Below, one piece after another: positions 37,934-46,279 of a stretch of 54,845 nucleotides of DNA. The first letter of the stretch is position 1, and each line of letters starts with the position of its first letter. The DNA is taken from contig CAJWNY010000009.1 of NCBI GenBank assembly GCA_913043815.1, forward strand, positions 1 to 54,845. The letters run 5' to 3'. A program made the position numbers and the translations under genes. The stretch comes from an uncultured Gammaproteobacteria bacterium (lineage in GTDB: Bacteria > Pseudomonadota > Gammaproteobacteria > Pseudomonadales > Azotimanducaceae). A model generated the notes under the pieces. That model was not told the origin of the DNA and made no database searches. It saw nothing but the letters and a program-made list of their open reading frames with translations.

Positions 37934-38806
37934 ATGTCGATTTCATTTGCAGATCAGGTAGCCATTGTAACCGGCGCTGGCGGTGGTTTAGGTCGTTGCC
38001 ACGCCCTAGAGCTAGCACGTCGTGGCGCCAAAGTTGTGATCAACGATTTAGGTGGAGCAATGGATGGCAGCGGCGGCTCTTCAGAAGCAGCTGAAGCGGT
38101 TGTTGCCGAGATTAAAGCTATGGGCGGCGAAGCCATTGCTAACGGCGGATCTGTTTCCGACAGAGCTGGCGCGCAAAGCATGGTAGATGAGGCAATGAAC
38201 GCGTGGGGCCGAGTTGACGTACTGATTAACAATGCAGGTATTTTGCGTGACAAGTCTTTCTCAAAAATGACATTGGACGATTTCGATATGGTGGTTAACG
38301 TTCACCTAATGGGTGCGGCGTATTGTGCCCACGCGGTATGGCCCGTTATGAAAGCGCAAAACTATGGGCGTATTTTGATGACTACATCGCCAACAGGCTT
38401 GTACGGTAACTTTGGTCAAACCAATTATGGCGCGGCAAAATTAGGCCAAGTGGGTTTAATGCACAGCCTGAAGATTGAAGGTGCAAAAAATAATATTCAT
38501 ACCAATACGATTGCACCTGTTGCTGCAACACGTATGACGGAAGACCTAATGCCGGAAGCCGTATTAGAAAAGTTAGGGCCAGAATTGGTAACCCCTGCAG
38601 CTATCTTCTTAGTCAGTGAAGACGCGCCAAATGGCGTAATTTTACAGGCTCAAGGCGGAAAGTTCTCGATTGCCTGTATCGTTGAAAACGAGGGCGTGCA
38701 GATTGGCGTGGACGCAACTGTTGAAGACATAGCGTCTAACTATGAGTCTATTGTCAATCTTGATGGCGCAAAGCCACGGGGTATGTTGCAACTTAACGCA
38801 ATGTAA
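37934..38806 (+). CDS. (3R)-hydroxyacyl-CoA dehydrogenase-like SDR
   Basis: 290 residues, resembling the dehydrogenase domain of peroxisomal multifunctional enzyme 2 (HSD17B4). Marks are VTGAGGGLGRCHALELARRG, VINDLGGAMDGSGGSSEAAE, INNAGILRDKSFSKMTLDDF, and catalytic GLYGNFGQTNYGAAKLGQVG. It would oxidise 3-hydroxyacyl-CoAs with NAD. A strong GGAG precedes the ATG. It closes the carboxylase cluster; a weak hairpin without a T-run follows at 38836-38850. Together with the crotonase it suggests a beta-oxidation-like branch. Confidence 0.93.
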   Translation: MSISFADQVAIVTGAGGGLGRCHALELARRGAKVVINDLGGAMDGSGGSSEAAEAVVAEIKAMGGEAIANGGSVSDRAGAQSMVDEAMNAWGRVDVLINNAGILRDKSFSKMTLDDFDMVVNVHLMGAAYCAHAVWPVMKAQNYGRILMTTSPTGLYGNFGQTNYGAAKLGQVGLMHSLKIEGAKNNIHTNTIAPVAATRMTEDLMPEAVLEKLGPELVTPAAIFLVSEDAPNGVILQAQGGKFSIACIVENEGVQIGVDATVEDIASNYESIVNLDGAKPRGMLQLNAM

Positions 38807-38977
38807 GAGTGCTTACAGCGCATGTGATCAGGGTGCCGCTTTTTAAGCGGTGCTTTGAGGCAGTATTTTGAATCAAAACCTTGAATCAGCGCTTAAGATT
38901 GACGTAATAAGAGCGATGTCCAAAGGGCAGAAGTGTTATAACAGTTTCCTCTTGAAAGAAAAAACGGTCTTATAGCT

Positions 38978-39163
38978 ATGGCAGCGTTAATTTTAATTTT
39001 TATCAGCGCTTTTGTTTTGGCAGGATTTTCTTGGCTATTACTGGGTTCTCGATTTAGGCTCCGCGCCGAGGGCTCAGACAATGATATGGCTAATCTAATG
39101 GCTTATTTTGTTGTTTTCATTCCCATTACATTTGTCGTCGTTTTCTTTGGTATTGGCGGTTAG
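38978..39163 (+). CDS. small two-helix membrane protein
   Basis: 61 residues of unknown function, with two hydrophobic segments (about 2-21 and 40-58) joined by a charged loop RFRLRAEGSDND. No convincing Shine-Dalgarno. Compact hairpin proteins like this are often conserved within a family but rarely characterised. It is followed 38 bases later by a methyltransferase gene. Confidence 0.65.
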   Translation: MAALILIFISAFVLAGFSWLLLGSRFRLRAEGSDNDMANLMAYFVVFIPITFVVVFFGIGG

Positions 39164-39201
39164 ATAGCAAGGTTATATCTAAGTATGCATAAAGATCACT
39201 A

Positions 39202-39813
39202 ATGAAATTACCTCTCGACCCTAAATCTATTAAAGGCTTTCTTCATCCTGAAGAGGGCGCTTGCCTTTACCGTTACGCATTAGCGGCGTCCACGCTCGGC
39301 CCGTGTTTAGAAGTAGGAAGTTATTGCGGCAAGTCTACTTTGTATATGGGTACTGGCGTGCGTGATGGTGGCGGTCAGCTCTTTGCCCTAGACCATCACC
39401 GAGGCTCTGAGGAACATCAGTTGGGCGAGCAATATCATGATCAGGATTTATACGACAGCGAGCTGGGTGCTATGGATTCGTTGCCCGCGTTTCGTCGCAC
39501 GCTAGCCCAAGCAAAATTAGAGCAGTGCGTTATTCCTTTGGTTGCTGCCAGTGCTCAGGCAGGACGGTTTTGGCAAACGCCATTGGCCATGGTTTTTATT
39601 GATGGCGGCCATAGTCACGCAGCCGCACAAACGGACTATCTAACTTGGGCGCCGCATATAAAGTTAGGTGGCTTTTTGGCTATTCACGATTTATTTCCCA
39701 ATCCTGAGGACGGCGGGCAAGCGCCATACGAAATTTATCAACTGGCCTTAGCGTCAGGTTTGTTTGAGCCTCATGAGACCTGTGAAACCTTAGGTATACT
39801 CGAACGTATTTAG
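39202..39813 (+). CDS. class I SAM-dependent methyltransferase
   Basis: 203 residues. The SAM motif I is CLEVGSYCGKSTLYMG; DHHRGSEEHQ and VFIDGGHSHAAAQTDYLTW follow, with FLAIHDLFPNPEDGGQAPYE near the end. This pattern resembles the O-methyltransferase-like family in which DGGH-D is the metal or active-site region. It converges on the alpha/alpha-toroid gene 50 bases away. I recall this protein type beside the same three partners in actinobacteria, which suggests one pathway. The substrate is unknown. Confidence 0.88.
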   Translation: MKLPLDPKSIKGFLHPEEGACLYRYALAASTLGPCLEVGSYCGKSTLYMGTGVRDGGGQLFALDHHRGSEEHQLGEQYHDQDLYDSELGAMDSLPAFRRTLAQAKLEQCVIPLVAASAQAGRFWQTPLAMVFIDGGHSHAAAQTDYLTWAPHIKLGGFLAIHDLFPNPEDGGQAPYEIYQLALASGLFEPHETCETLGILERI

Positions 39814-39863
39814 TCTACTTTCTGGAGGTCTTGGGTCAAAAAGCGTAGGAAGCTTGGGCTAAC

Positions 39864-40880
39864 CTATTGTTGTGTGAAAAAAAGCGCGCCAGGACTAATG
39901 TGAGTTAAAGCATCCGCTGCCAGTAAAACTGCAGCCGCTGTCCAGGTGGGCTTTTCATCAGGCCAATGTATTTGGTCAGTAAATACATAACCTGTCCACC
40001 AGCTACCGTCGTCTAGCTGAAAGTGTTGTATGTTGGCGAACAATTCTTGTGCTTTTTCTCGCTCGTCAGCGGCCATGCAAGCGATGATCAATTCACAGGT
40101 TTCAGCAATGGTCACCCACGGCTGGTCCGAAACGCAGCGGCAGCCCAACTTTGGTTCAACAAAAATATCCCACTTGTCAGCCAGCCTCTTCTTGGCGGCT
40201 GCGCCATTCACTAGGCCAACAAGAATAGGGTAAAACCAATCCATCGAGTAACGTGCTTTAGATTCCCAAGTGCGGTCAAAGCGCTCGGGTCTGTGTAAAA
40301 GGGCGTTGCCCAGACGCGCCTTAGATTGAATCCATTCATCCCGCACAAAGCCCAATTTTTTAGCGGTAGCAATGGCGCAACCCAGAGATTTGAAAATCGA
40401 GCTACAGCCGGTAATTAACGCATCTTTAGAAGGGCCGTTTTCAGTGTCTACCGCCCAGTAAATCTCACCGGTAGGTTGTTGTTGGGCCAAAACAAAATTA
40501 ATGGCGGCTTCTACCATTGGCCAGTACTTGGTCAAAGTTTGTTTGTCGTTAGTGATTTGATAATAGTGCCAAAGGCCAGTGGCCACATAAGCAACAAAGT
40601 TGGTTTCTGCCCTTGTGCCGTCTATCACTTCTTGGTCGTTGTAAGCAGCAAACCATGCTCCATCGGACCTTTGTCTATCTGCCAACCACTGCAGGCCGAG
40701 ACGCGATGCTTTAAAGCGCCCGGCAACACTCAACCCCATAATTGCTTCTGTATGATCCCAAGGATCTGTAATGCCGCCCGCAAACCAGGGCAGGGCGCCG
40801 CTTGGCAACTGCAGTTGTTCAATGTAGTCGGCTGTAGAAGCTAACGAAGGCGTAAGATTAGGCTGTCTATCCGGTGTCAT
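39864..40880 (-). CDS. alpha/alpha-toroid (prenyltransferase/cyclase-like) protein
   Basis: 338 residues from ATG 40880; a TTG at 40895, two bases after the upstream stop, is an alternative. It shows repeated helix pairs with QxxDGxW-type motifs: LADRQRSDGAWFAAYND, QQQPTGEIYWAV and FQLDDGSWWTGYVF. This is the alpha/alpha six-barrel of terpene cyclases and prenyltransferases, also used by some glycosidases. Residues such as WDHTEAIMGL and CRCVSDQPWVTIAETCE are strongly conserved-looking. No DxDD cyclase motif is visible, so enzymatic activity is unknown. Downstream of a methyltransferase and a GT4 gene in one operon. Confidence 0.8.
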   Translation of the reverse strand: MTPDRQPNLTPSLASTADYIEQLQLPSGALPWFAGGITDPWDHTEAIMGLSVAGRFKASRLGLQWLADRQRSDGAWFAAYNDQEVIDGTRAETNFVAYVATGLWHYYQITNDKQTLTKYWPMVEAAINFVLAQQQPTGEIYWAVDTENGPSKDALITGCSSIFKSLGCAIATAKKLGFVRDEWIQSKARLGNALLHRPERFDRTWESKARYSMDWFYPILVGLVNGAAAKKRLADKWDIFVEPKLGCRCVSDQPWVTIAETCELIIACMAADEREKAQELFANIQHFQLDDGSWWTGYVFTDQIHWPDEKPTWTAAAVLLAADALTHISPGALFFTQQ

Positions 40881-40897
40881 AGGTTGGTGAGACAAGC

Positions 40898-41629
40898 CTA
40901 GTTATTGCGAAAATACATAACAACACTTTTACCCAGCAAAGGGTTAAGTAGCTTGTCTAGTATCTGGGTGAGTTTAGGTCTCTGCATTAAATCCCAAACT
41001 AAAAAGCGGTGATATTGGCGCACAAGCCAATGCGCGTCCTCAGCAGGTTTATTCTCGTCCCTAGACCAAAATAAGCAGCGCAGCCACCAGTAAGGCACAT
41101 GCAAGCTGTGAGCCCAGTGCCGCTCAAGAAGGTGCATGTTCTTTGCAGCTATTTGATTCTTCAACGTATTGATATTGAAGATGCGCACGTGGCCGCCTTC
41201 AACTTCATGGTAGGCATCACTCAGTTTCCAGCAAACCCATTCCGGAAAATATCTAGGCACGCTCACCGCAAATACCCCGCCCGGTTTAAGTACGCGCTTA
41301 ATTTCGCTAAGCACTTTTTCGTATTCAACGATGTGCTCAAGTACTTCCGAGCAAATAACCTGATCAAAAGTATGGTCTGTAAAAGGCAGTGTAAAACCGC
41401 TTCCTTGAACGAACGAGCAGCGGTCAATTTTGTCCGCATGAATATTAAAATCGGTAAGGCGACCTTTAGCGGTGGCCAAATCTTTGGCGCTCAGATCTAG
41501 GCCCACAACCTGAATGTCGCTTTGTAAAAAAGCACTAATGCTATGGCGGCCCTCGCCGCAACCCAAATCCAATAGTTTATCGCTTGGGCGTAGGCCCAGG
41601 CGGTCCATATTGATGGTTTCCAAGCTCAT
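40898..41629 (-). CDS. class I SAM-dependent methyltransferase (second)
   Basis: 243 residues from ATG 41629. The ATGA overlap with the upstream glycosyltransferase stop indicates translational coupling and settles the start; a longer frame (to 41683) would overlap much more. SAM motif I is LLDLGCGEGRHSI, then VVGLDLSAKDLATAKGRL, FDQVICSEVLEHI and KPGGVFAVSVPRYFPEWVCW. This is the Methyltransf_11/UbiE-like type. Its substrate is unknown. Confidence 0.92.
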   Translation of the reverse strand: MSLETINMDRLGLRPSDKLLDLGCGEGRHSISAFLQSDIQVVGLDLSAKDLATAKGRLTDFNIHADKIDRCSFVQGSGFTLPFTDHTFDQVICSEVLEHIVEYEKVLSEIKRVLKPGGVFAVSVPRYFPEWVCWKLSDAYHEVEGGHVRIFNINTLKNQIAAKNMHLLERHWAHSLHVPYWWLRCLFWSRDENKPAEDAHWLVRQYHRFLVWDLMQRPKLTQILDKLLNPLLGKSVVMYFRNN

Positions 41630-42915
41630 GAGCGGATAGCCTTTTCGTAAAAAGCAGTCATTTGTAATGCAACATTGGACCAATTGAAGTGCGTGAGTAT
41701 ACGTGCTCTTCCCGCAACGCTTAAGTTATCGCACCGCTTTTGATCCAAAAATAGTTCGCGAATAGCAGCGGCCAAGGCCTCCGGGTTTTTACTGGGTACA
41801 ATAACGCCCGCGTCGCCCACTACTTCGGGTAGCGCGCCGCCATTGCTAGAAACTACGGGTACGCCGCAGGCCATGGCCTCACCAGCAGGAAAACCGAAAC
41901 CCTCATATTCAGATGGCACTATGGCTATGCTTGCTCTGGCATAAAGCACAACAATTTGCTGAGTAGAAATGCCATGAAGAAATTCAATTCTATCCTCCAA
42001 CCCAGAAGCTTTAATGCTTTGTTCGGTATTGCCTCCGGGCTTTGGGGCGCCAATGAATGTCAGGCGAAGGTCCGGAAACTCTTTCACCAATTGAGCAATA
42101 GCAGGAATCAAGTGTTGAGTGCCTTTAAGTGGCTGGTCAGCACTTGCGGTGGTGATAAGGTGAAAGGGAATGCGCGGAATCTCTGGTAAAGGTCGAAAGG
42201 TTTCAAAATCGATACCGTTATAAACCACGGTGAGCTGCTCGGAGCAAATAGCAAAGTCAGCGGCAATGTCAATTTTTGAATTTTCACTTACCGTAACAAT
42301 GTGCTTGAGCTGTCGGGCTACGCTAATTTGCATGTTTAAAAAGTTATACCAACGCCGCACTAGCAAGCGCATACCCCAGTCCGGGGTATTGGCCAAAGCA
42401 ATTTTGCGGTCGAAAGTAATGGGGTGGTGGATAGTGGTGACCACTGTATAGCCAAGCTTTGCGGTTTTGAGTAAGCCCGAACAAAGACTCTGGTTATCGT
42501 GAATGATGTCGTACTCTGGCCGGTTAGATTGCAAATAATCCACCAATCGACGACCAAAAGTACAAGGCTCAGGAAAGCCTCCAGATAAAAATGAAAGCCA
42601 CTCAAATACGTCGACAGGTTTGAAAAACTGTTTAAAGCTTAATGCTTTAGCGGGCTTTTCATGGGCATACAAATTAAGCCCCGGTAGTTTGATTAACTGC
42701 ACTTGAGGGTCGAGGTCTGGGTACGGTTCACCAGAAATTACATCAACTTGATGGCCTAGTTTAGTAAGCGCCCCAGACAAATACTTAAGATACACACCCT
42801 GGCCACCACTGAATGGATTACTGCGATAACCCAGCAGAGCAATACGCAAAGGTTTAACAAAATTTTCTGTTGAAAAATGCGAAGAATTAGCTGTTGGCTG
42901 AGCCTGACTTTCCAA
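41626..42915 (-). CDS. GT4-family glycosyltransferase
   Basis: 429 residues with the GT-B fold. The N-domain has ALLGYRSNPFSGGQGVYLKY; the C-domain has TASADQPLKGTQHL, EFLHGISTQ and the EX7E-type nucleotide-sugar region EYEGFGFPAGEAMACGVP. The only start is TTG at 42915, with a poor ribosome site; no ATG occurs before the first conserved beta strand. It transfers a sugar from a nucleotide donor to an unknown acceptor, at the cytoplasmic membrane or in the cytosol. It heads the three-gene minus-strand operon. Confidence 0.93.
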   Translation of the reverse strand: MESQAQPTANSSHFSTENFVKPLRIALLGYRSNPFSGGQGVYLKYLSGALTKLGHQVDVISGEPYPDLDPQVQLIKLPGLNLYAHEKPAKALSFKQFFKPVDVFEWLSFLSGGFPEPCTFGRRLVDYLQSNRPEYDIIHDNQSLCSGLLKTAKLGYTVVTTIHHPITFDRKIALANTPDWGMRLLVRRWYNFLNMQISVARQLKHIVTVSENSKIDIAADFAICSEQLTVVYNGIDFETFRPLPEIPRIPFHLITTASADQPLKGTQHLIPAIAQLVKEFPDLRLTFIGAPKPGGNTEQSIKASGLEDRIEFLHGISTQQIVVLYARASIAIVPSEYEGFGFPAGEAMACGVPVVSSNGGALPEVVGDAGVIVPSKNPEALAAAIRELFLDQKRCDNLSVAGRARILTHFNWSNVALQMTAFYEKAIRS

Positions 42916-43246
42916 ATTGTGATCCCAAGTCGATTTACGCGGCGGAGTTTAAAGCACTGCGGGGGATGGGGGTAGGGGGCGTTAGTTTCTCGGCTTAGAG
43001 TTGCAATGCTGAATATTAAATTTATTGTTCCTTGCGTGGCTGTCAATGTACCTTATCGTATGCGCGCCTAATGTCCATAAGTTGTGAGTCGCTATAGCCG
43101 CGGCACCACTATTGTTAACCTAATCCCGAAACTCGCGAGTTTATAACTATTCGAACCATACGCTGCAAATGTTTACGAGGCGACCGTGACGGTTGAGTAA
43201 ATCCGACTTTGCCTGTGCTTCGCCCGGGTGACTTCACGGCTGAACA

Positions 43247-43259
43247 TGAATAGAATGCA
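43247..43259 (+). promoter_or_regulatory. MetR-type half-palindrome, distal
   Basis: TGAATAGAATGCA matches the MetR consensus TGAA-N5-TTCA at all but one position. It is 31 bases (about three helical turns) upstream of a perfect copy and lies in front of a metR gene. Confidence 0.45.
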
Positions 43260-43277
43260 TTGTCTAATATTTTTTGG

Positions 43278-43290
43278 TGAATAAAATTCA
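43278..43290 (+). promoter_or_regulatory. MetR-type operator overlapping the metR start
   Basis: TGAATAAAATTCA is an exact TGAA-N5-TTCA palindrome; its last base is the A of the metR ATG. This placement suits negative autoregulation by MetR. The remaining intergenic sequence (42916-43246) shows no other gene or hairpin. Confidence 0.6.
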
Positions 43291-44231
43291 TGTCTCAAGT
43301 TGAAATGCGCCACTTGCGCACTTTGGTGGCCTTGCGCGATACCGGTAGTTTAGTAGAGGCTGCGGAGAGGGTTTATTTGACGCCTTCGGCCTTGTCCCAC
43401 CAGATTAAAGAGCTAGAGGCTAAGATTGGTGGCGCGTTATTTGTGCGTAAGACGCGTCCGGTGCGCTTTGCCAGCGCCGGTACTCGCCTGCTTAAGCTCG
43501 CTGATGAGGTGTTGCCTCGCGTCCACAGTGCAGAGCTTGATTTACAGCGGCTAGCTGGCGGTGAGTCCGGGCGTATTTTTATGGCCATTGAGTGTCATAG
43601 TTGTTTTGAATGGCTGTTGCCGGCCATCGATTCTTATCGTGATGGTTGGTCTGATGTTGAACTAGATATTGCCAGTGGTTTTCACTTTGCGCCACTGCCT
43701 GCCCTGGCTCGCGGCGACTTAGATTTGGTGATTACTGCCGACCCGGTTAATGAACCGGGCATTCACTACTTTCCCTTGTTCAGCTATGAAGCTCAGTTGG
43801 CCGTGTGCAAGGGACACCCGCTTGGGCAAAAGCCTTGGGTTGAGGCCAGTGATCTTGCTGAAGAGGTGGTTATTTCTTATCCGGTTGACCGAGATCGGCT
43901 TGATCTTTTTACTAGTTTTTTAGACTTGGCTGGGGTGGAGCCTCAACGTGTTCGTCATGCGGAGTTAACCACTATGATTATTCAGTTGGTGGCCAGCGGT
44001 CGTGGTGTAGCTTGTTTGCCGAATTGGGCTTTGCACGAATATTTAGAGAATGACTATGTTGAAGTGCGCTCTCTAGGCGAGGAGGGTGTTTGGCCGACGC
44101 TCTATGGCGCGGTGCGCGTTGACCAAGCAGATGCACCGTTTATTGCTGGATTTGTTGAGATTGCGAAAAACACTTGTTTTAACAACCTCAGGGGCATCGT
44201 TACTGCCGAGTTAGATGACCTTAAGTTCTAG
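43290..44231 (+). CDS. metR: LysR-family regulator MetR
   Basis: 313 residues. The N-terminal helix-turn-helix is SLVEAAERVYLTPSALSHQI, and the effector domain has the MetR-specific AIECHSCFEWLLPA, GDLDLVITADPV, VISYPVDRDRLDLFTSFL and VASGRGVACLPNWAL. In relatives MetR binds homocysteine and activates metE, metH, metF and glyA. No such target is adjacent. Its own start codon is covered by a MetR box, so autoregulation is likely. Confidence 0.95.
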   Translation: MSQVEMRHLRTLVALRDTGSLVEAAERVYLTPSALSHQIKELEAKIGGALFVRKTRPVRFASAGTRLLKLADEVLPRVHSAELDLQRLAGGESGRIFMAIECHSCFEWLLPAIDSYRDGWSDVELDIASGFHFAPLPALARGDLDLVITADPVNEPGIHYFPLFSYEAQLAVCKGHPLGQKPWVEASDLAEEVVISYPVDRDRLDLFTSFLDLAGVEPQRVRHAELTTMIIQLVASGRGVACLPNWALHEYLENDYVEVRSLGEEGVWPTLYGAVRVDQADAPFIAGFVEIAKNTCFNNLRGIVTAELDDLKF

Positions 44232-44315
44232 TTCAAGATCTTATTTTGCTTTAGGTGCCAACATTGATAATTTAAATCGTCTGGACTCAGATTGAACTTG
44301 TTGAGGCCCTCGATC

Positions 44316-44903
44316 TTAGGGCACCAGCGTTTGTTGTTCCCACTTACCCTGGTTTAAAGTATGCAATACTCTGTCATGTACACCGTTACTTTGAGTCAGA
44401 TCTAGTCGTTCTATTTCCGTTACTCGAATAAGTAAACCCTTTGCCTCGTCTGGGGCCACCAGTGGTTCCGGGACCACTAACTGATCTAACTGCTTGAGTA
44501 ACTGCTTTCTGTCAGCAATCGCTGTGCTTTGTGCGTGTTGTTGATAAAGCCAATCCATTTTTTTCGGCGCGACGGGTCTAAACTGCCAGCTTTCGGCCAC
44601 TAGTTTAGGATCTAACGCTTCGGTTTGTACCTGCATGCGGTAATGTAACTCTACGCTTGGCCAATAAACCTGAACGCACGCGCTGTCGCTATTGGCAAGC
44701 TCTGCCCACTTGGGACTGTTGGCATTTATGAACAGCGCCAGTCGTGGCGAATTGTTATGAACGACATTTCTCAGCACCAATGTACGCGCCTGTGGATAAC
44801 CTCGGCCATCTACTGTTGCCAACACACAAACGTGTGCCATTGGGTCGCCAGCATCTCGTGCCAATTGGCGGTCTGCTTGGAACTGGGCTAATGGGTCTTG
44901 CAT
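44316..44903 (-). CDS. pyridoxamine 5'-phosphate oxidase-like flavoprotein
   Basis: 195 residues from ATG 44903; a TTG at 44954 adds a poor tail. The split-barrel PNPOx fold is shown by VCVLATVDGRGYPQARTLVL, ALFINANSPKWAEL, and VELHYRMQVQTEALDP. It differs from PdxH: the RRVLLK-type motif reads RTLVLR, and the canonical C-terminal RLNP-like ending is missing. It is therefore probably an FMN-binding PNPOx-like protein rather than proven PdxH. It is convergent with metR. Confidence 0.8.
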   Translation of the reverse strand: MQDPLAQFQADRQLARDAGDPMAHVCVLATVDGRGYPQARTLVLRNVVHNNSPRLALFINANSPKWAELANSDSACVQVYWPSVELHYRMQVQTEALDPKLVAESWQFRPVAPKKMDWLYQQHAQSTAIADRKQLLKQLDQLVVPEPLVAPDEAKGLLIRVTEIERLDLTQSNGVHDRVLHTLNQGKWEQQTLVP

Positions 44904-45102
44904 ATTCTTGTTCTTATTTTTCTGCGGGCAGCCGTGAATCAGCCTCCCAGCCAATTTGCTTGATTATAAAGGAGATGCCTAGAAATATCCGCGCGGCAGT
45001 CAGCAAAAAGTCAAAATTAGCCCGCCAACGTAATGGATTTTGTTGCTTAGAGATACTTGCTGTTGGCTTTTTAGTGGGAGGCATTGTCAGTTTTCTTAAT
45101 AA

Positions 45103-45315
45103 TTACGCATCGCTGTCGGCTTCTGGTTTTTTCTTGGGCGCAGGCTTTTTGTTTGCTGGAGCTTTATCTGTTGGGCCCTCACGGCTACGTCGATTCATCT
45201 CTGCGATGTCTTTTTGTATCTCGCTCAATCTGTACAAAACATCGGGCAATTGCTCACCGACCCGCCACAGTAAGTAAGCAATGACCAGTAGTAGAAGGAA
45301 TGATAAAAAGCCCAT
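45103..45315 (-). CDS. small membrane-anchored protein with Lys/Pro-rich tail
   Basis: 70 residues from ATG 45315, which has GGAG six bases upstream; the frame could begin at a TTG four codons earlier. One N-terminal membrane helix (GFLSFLLLLVIAYLLW) is followed by an amphipathic helix (LSEIQKDIAEMNRRS) and a charged tail APANKKPAPKKKPE. Function unknown. Confidence 0.7.
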   Translation of the reverse strand: MGFLSFLLLLVIAYLLWRVGEQLPDVLYRLSEIQKDIAEMNRRSREGPTDKAPANKKPAPKKKPEADSDA

Positions 45316-45456
45316 ATGTATCTCCAATATAATTTCTTTAGGTCTTAACCTAATTTTGCAAAATGCATTTGCACAGGTATACCCATTAGCCAGTCCTTAG
45401 TCCACTGAAGGTTGACCTACCTAAAACCTTACGCGCCTTAGGGTAGTTTTTATCGA

Positions 45457-46125
45457 TTAAGCGAGTGATCCAGTAATAGATTTTCTTTGGCTGAGTTCTA
45501 TCCAAATGCCGTCTGGATCGCGAACAAAACTGATAAAAGCTACTTCACCCAAACGCACTGGCGCCATGCCTTCGCTGCCGCCGTTGCTAATTACATGAGT
45601 GTGTTCGGTCACCACATCAAAAATTTGAAAAGTCATATAACGCAGTCCCAGTGCTTTTTGTGGCACTTCGCCTAAACTGCCGCCCTGAGTGAGTAATATC
45701 TGTGACGCACCGGCACGAAAGCCGCCCTCACCATCTTTGGGTAGTCCCAATGTTTGGGCGTAAAACTCTTCACTGCGTGCTAAATCTGTCACTGCCAGCG
45801 TAAGCGATAAATTAGGACTTTGCGCAGTGATTGGGCAAAGGTCTATGTCGTTGCCGTCTGGATCCAAAAGCTGGGCGGGTTCCTCAACAGATGTGCTGTA
45901 GATGCTCAACTTACTTAGCCCACTGTCGCCGCGTTCTAGCTTGTGACGGCTATGATTAACTTTAAGGACGCTGTCGCCAACGGTATGACGGTGCTGCCGC
46001 GCGCCGCCACCTAAGGGCAACATTTCGTTGTATTTGAGGCCAACTTGGTCTTGCCAAAATGCCAGGCTGGGGTCCAATTGGTTGGTATAAAGGCCAACGT
46101 CTAAAGCATATTTTGCAAGTTTCAA
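45457..46125 (-). CDS. two-module VOC (glyoxalase/dioxygenase) family protein
   Basis: 222 residues. Two VOC modules are visible: the first starts YALDVGLYTNQLDPSLAFWQ, the second SLTLAVTDLARSEEFYAQTL and ends FVRDPDGIWIELSQ. Ligands H and E typical of the family are partly present (RQHRHTV, WIEL), so metal binding is likely. The start is TTG with AGGAG eight bases upstream, the only good start. Substrate unknown. It is divergent from the RNA methyltransferase gene. Confidence 0.88.
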   Translation of the reverse strand: MKLAKYALDVGLYTNQLDPSLAFWQDQVGLKYNEMLPLGGGARQHRHTVGDSVLKVNHSRHKLERGDSGLSKLSIYSTSVEEPAQLLDPDGNDIDLCPITAQSPNLSLTLAVTDLARSEEFYAQTLGLPKDGEGGFRAGASQILLTQGGSLGEVPQKALGLRYMTFQIFDVVTEHTHVISNGGSEGMAPVRLGEVAFISFVRDPDGIWIELSQRKSITGSLA

Positions 46126-46279
46126 GAAATCGACTCCTGTGAATAATGATACGAAGCGGTGTTATTACACCCTATAATTTGCGTAATACTACCGTTGCAG
46201 AAAGTGGAGGTGGTATCCATTTTTGGTTGTTTATTCGTTTAAACAACAGCAAATAAATGTAATTTAGAGAATTCACGCC

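Noticed and set aside
38836..38850. Small hairpin after the SDR gene (CCGCTT-TTT-AAGCGG)
   Set aside because: A six-base stem with no T-run; too weak to call a terminator.
44744..45277. 177-codon plus-strand open frame
   Set aside because: Its parts are antisense to the PNPOx-like and the small membrane-protein genes; the only extra segment (44977-45102) has AAAGGAG touching the ATG with no spacing and no family resemblance.
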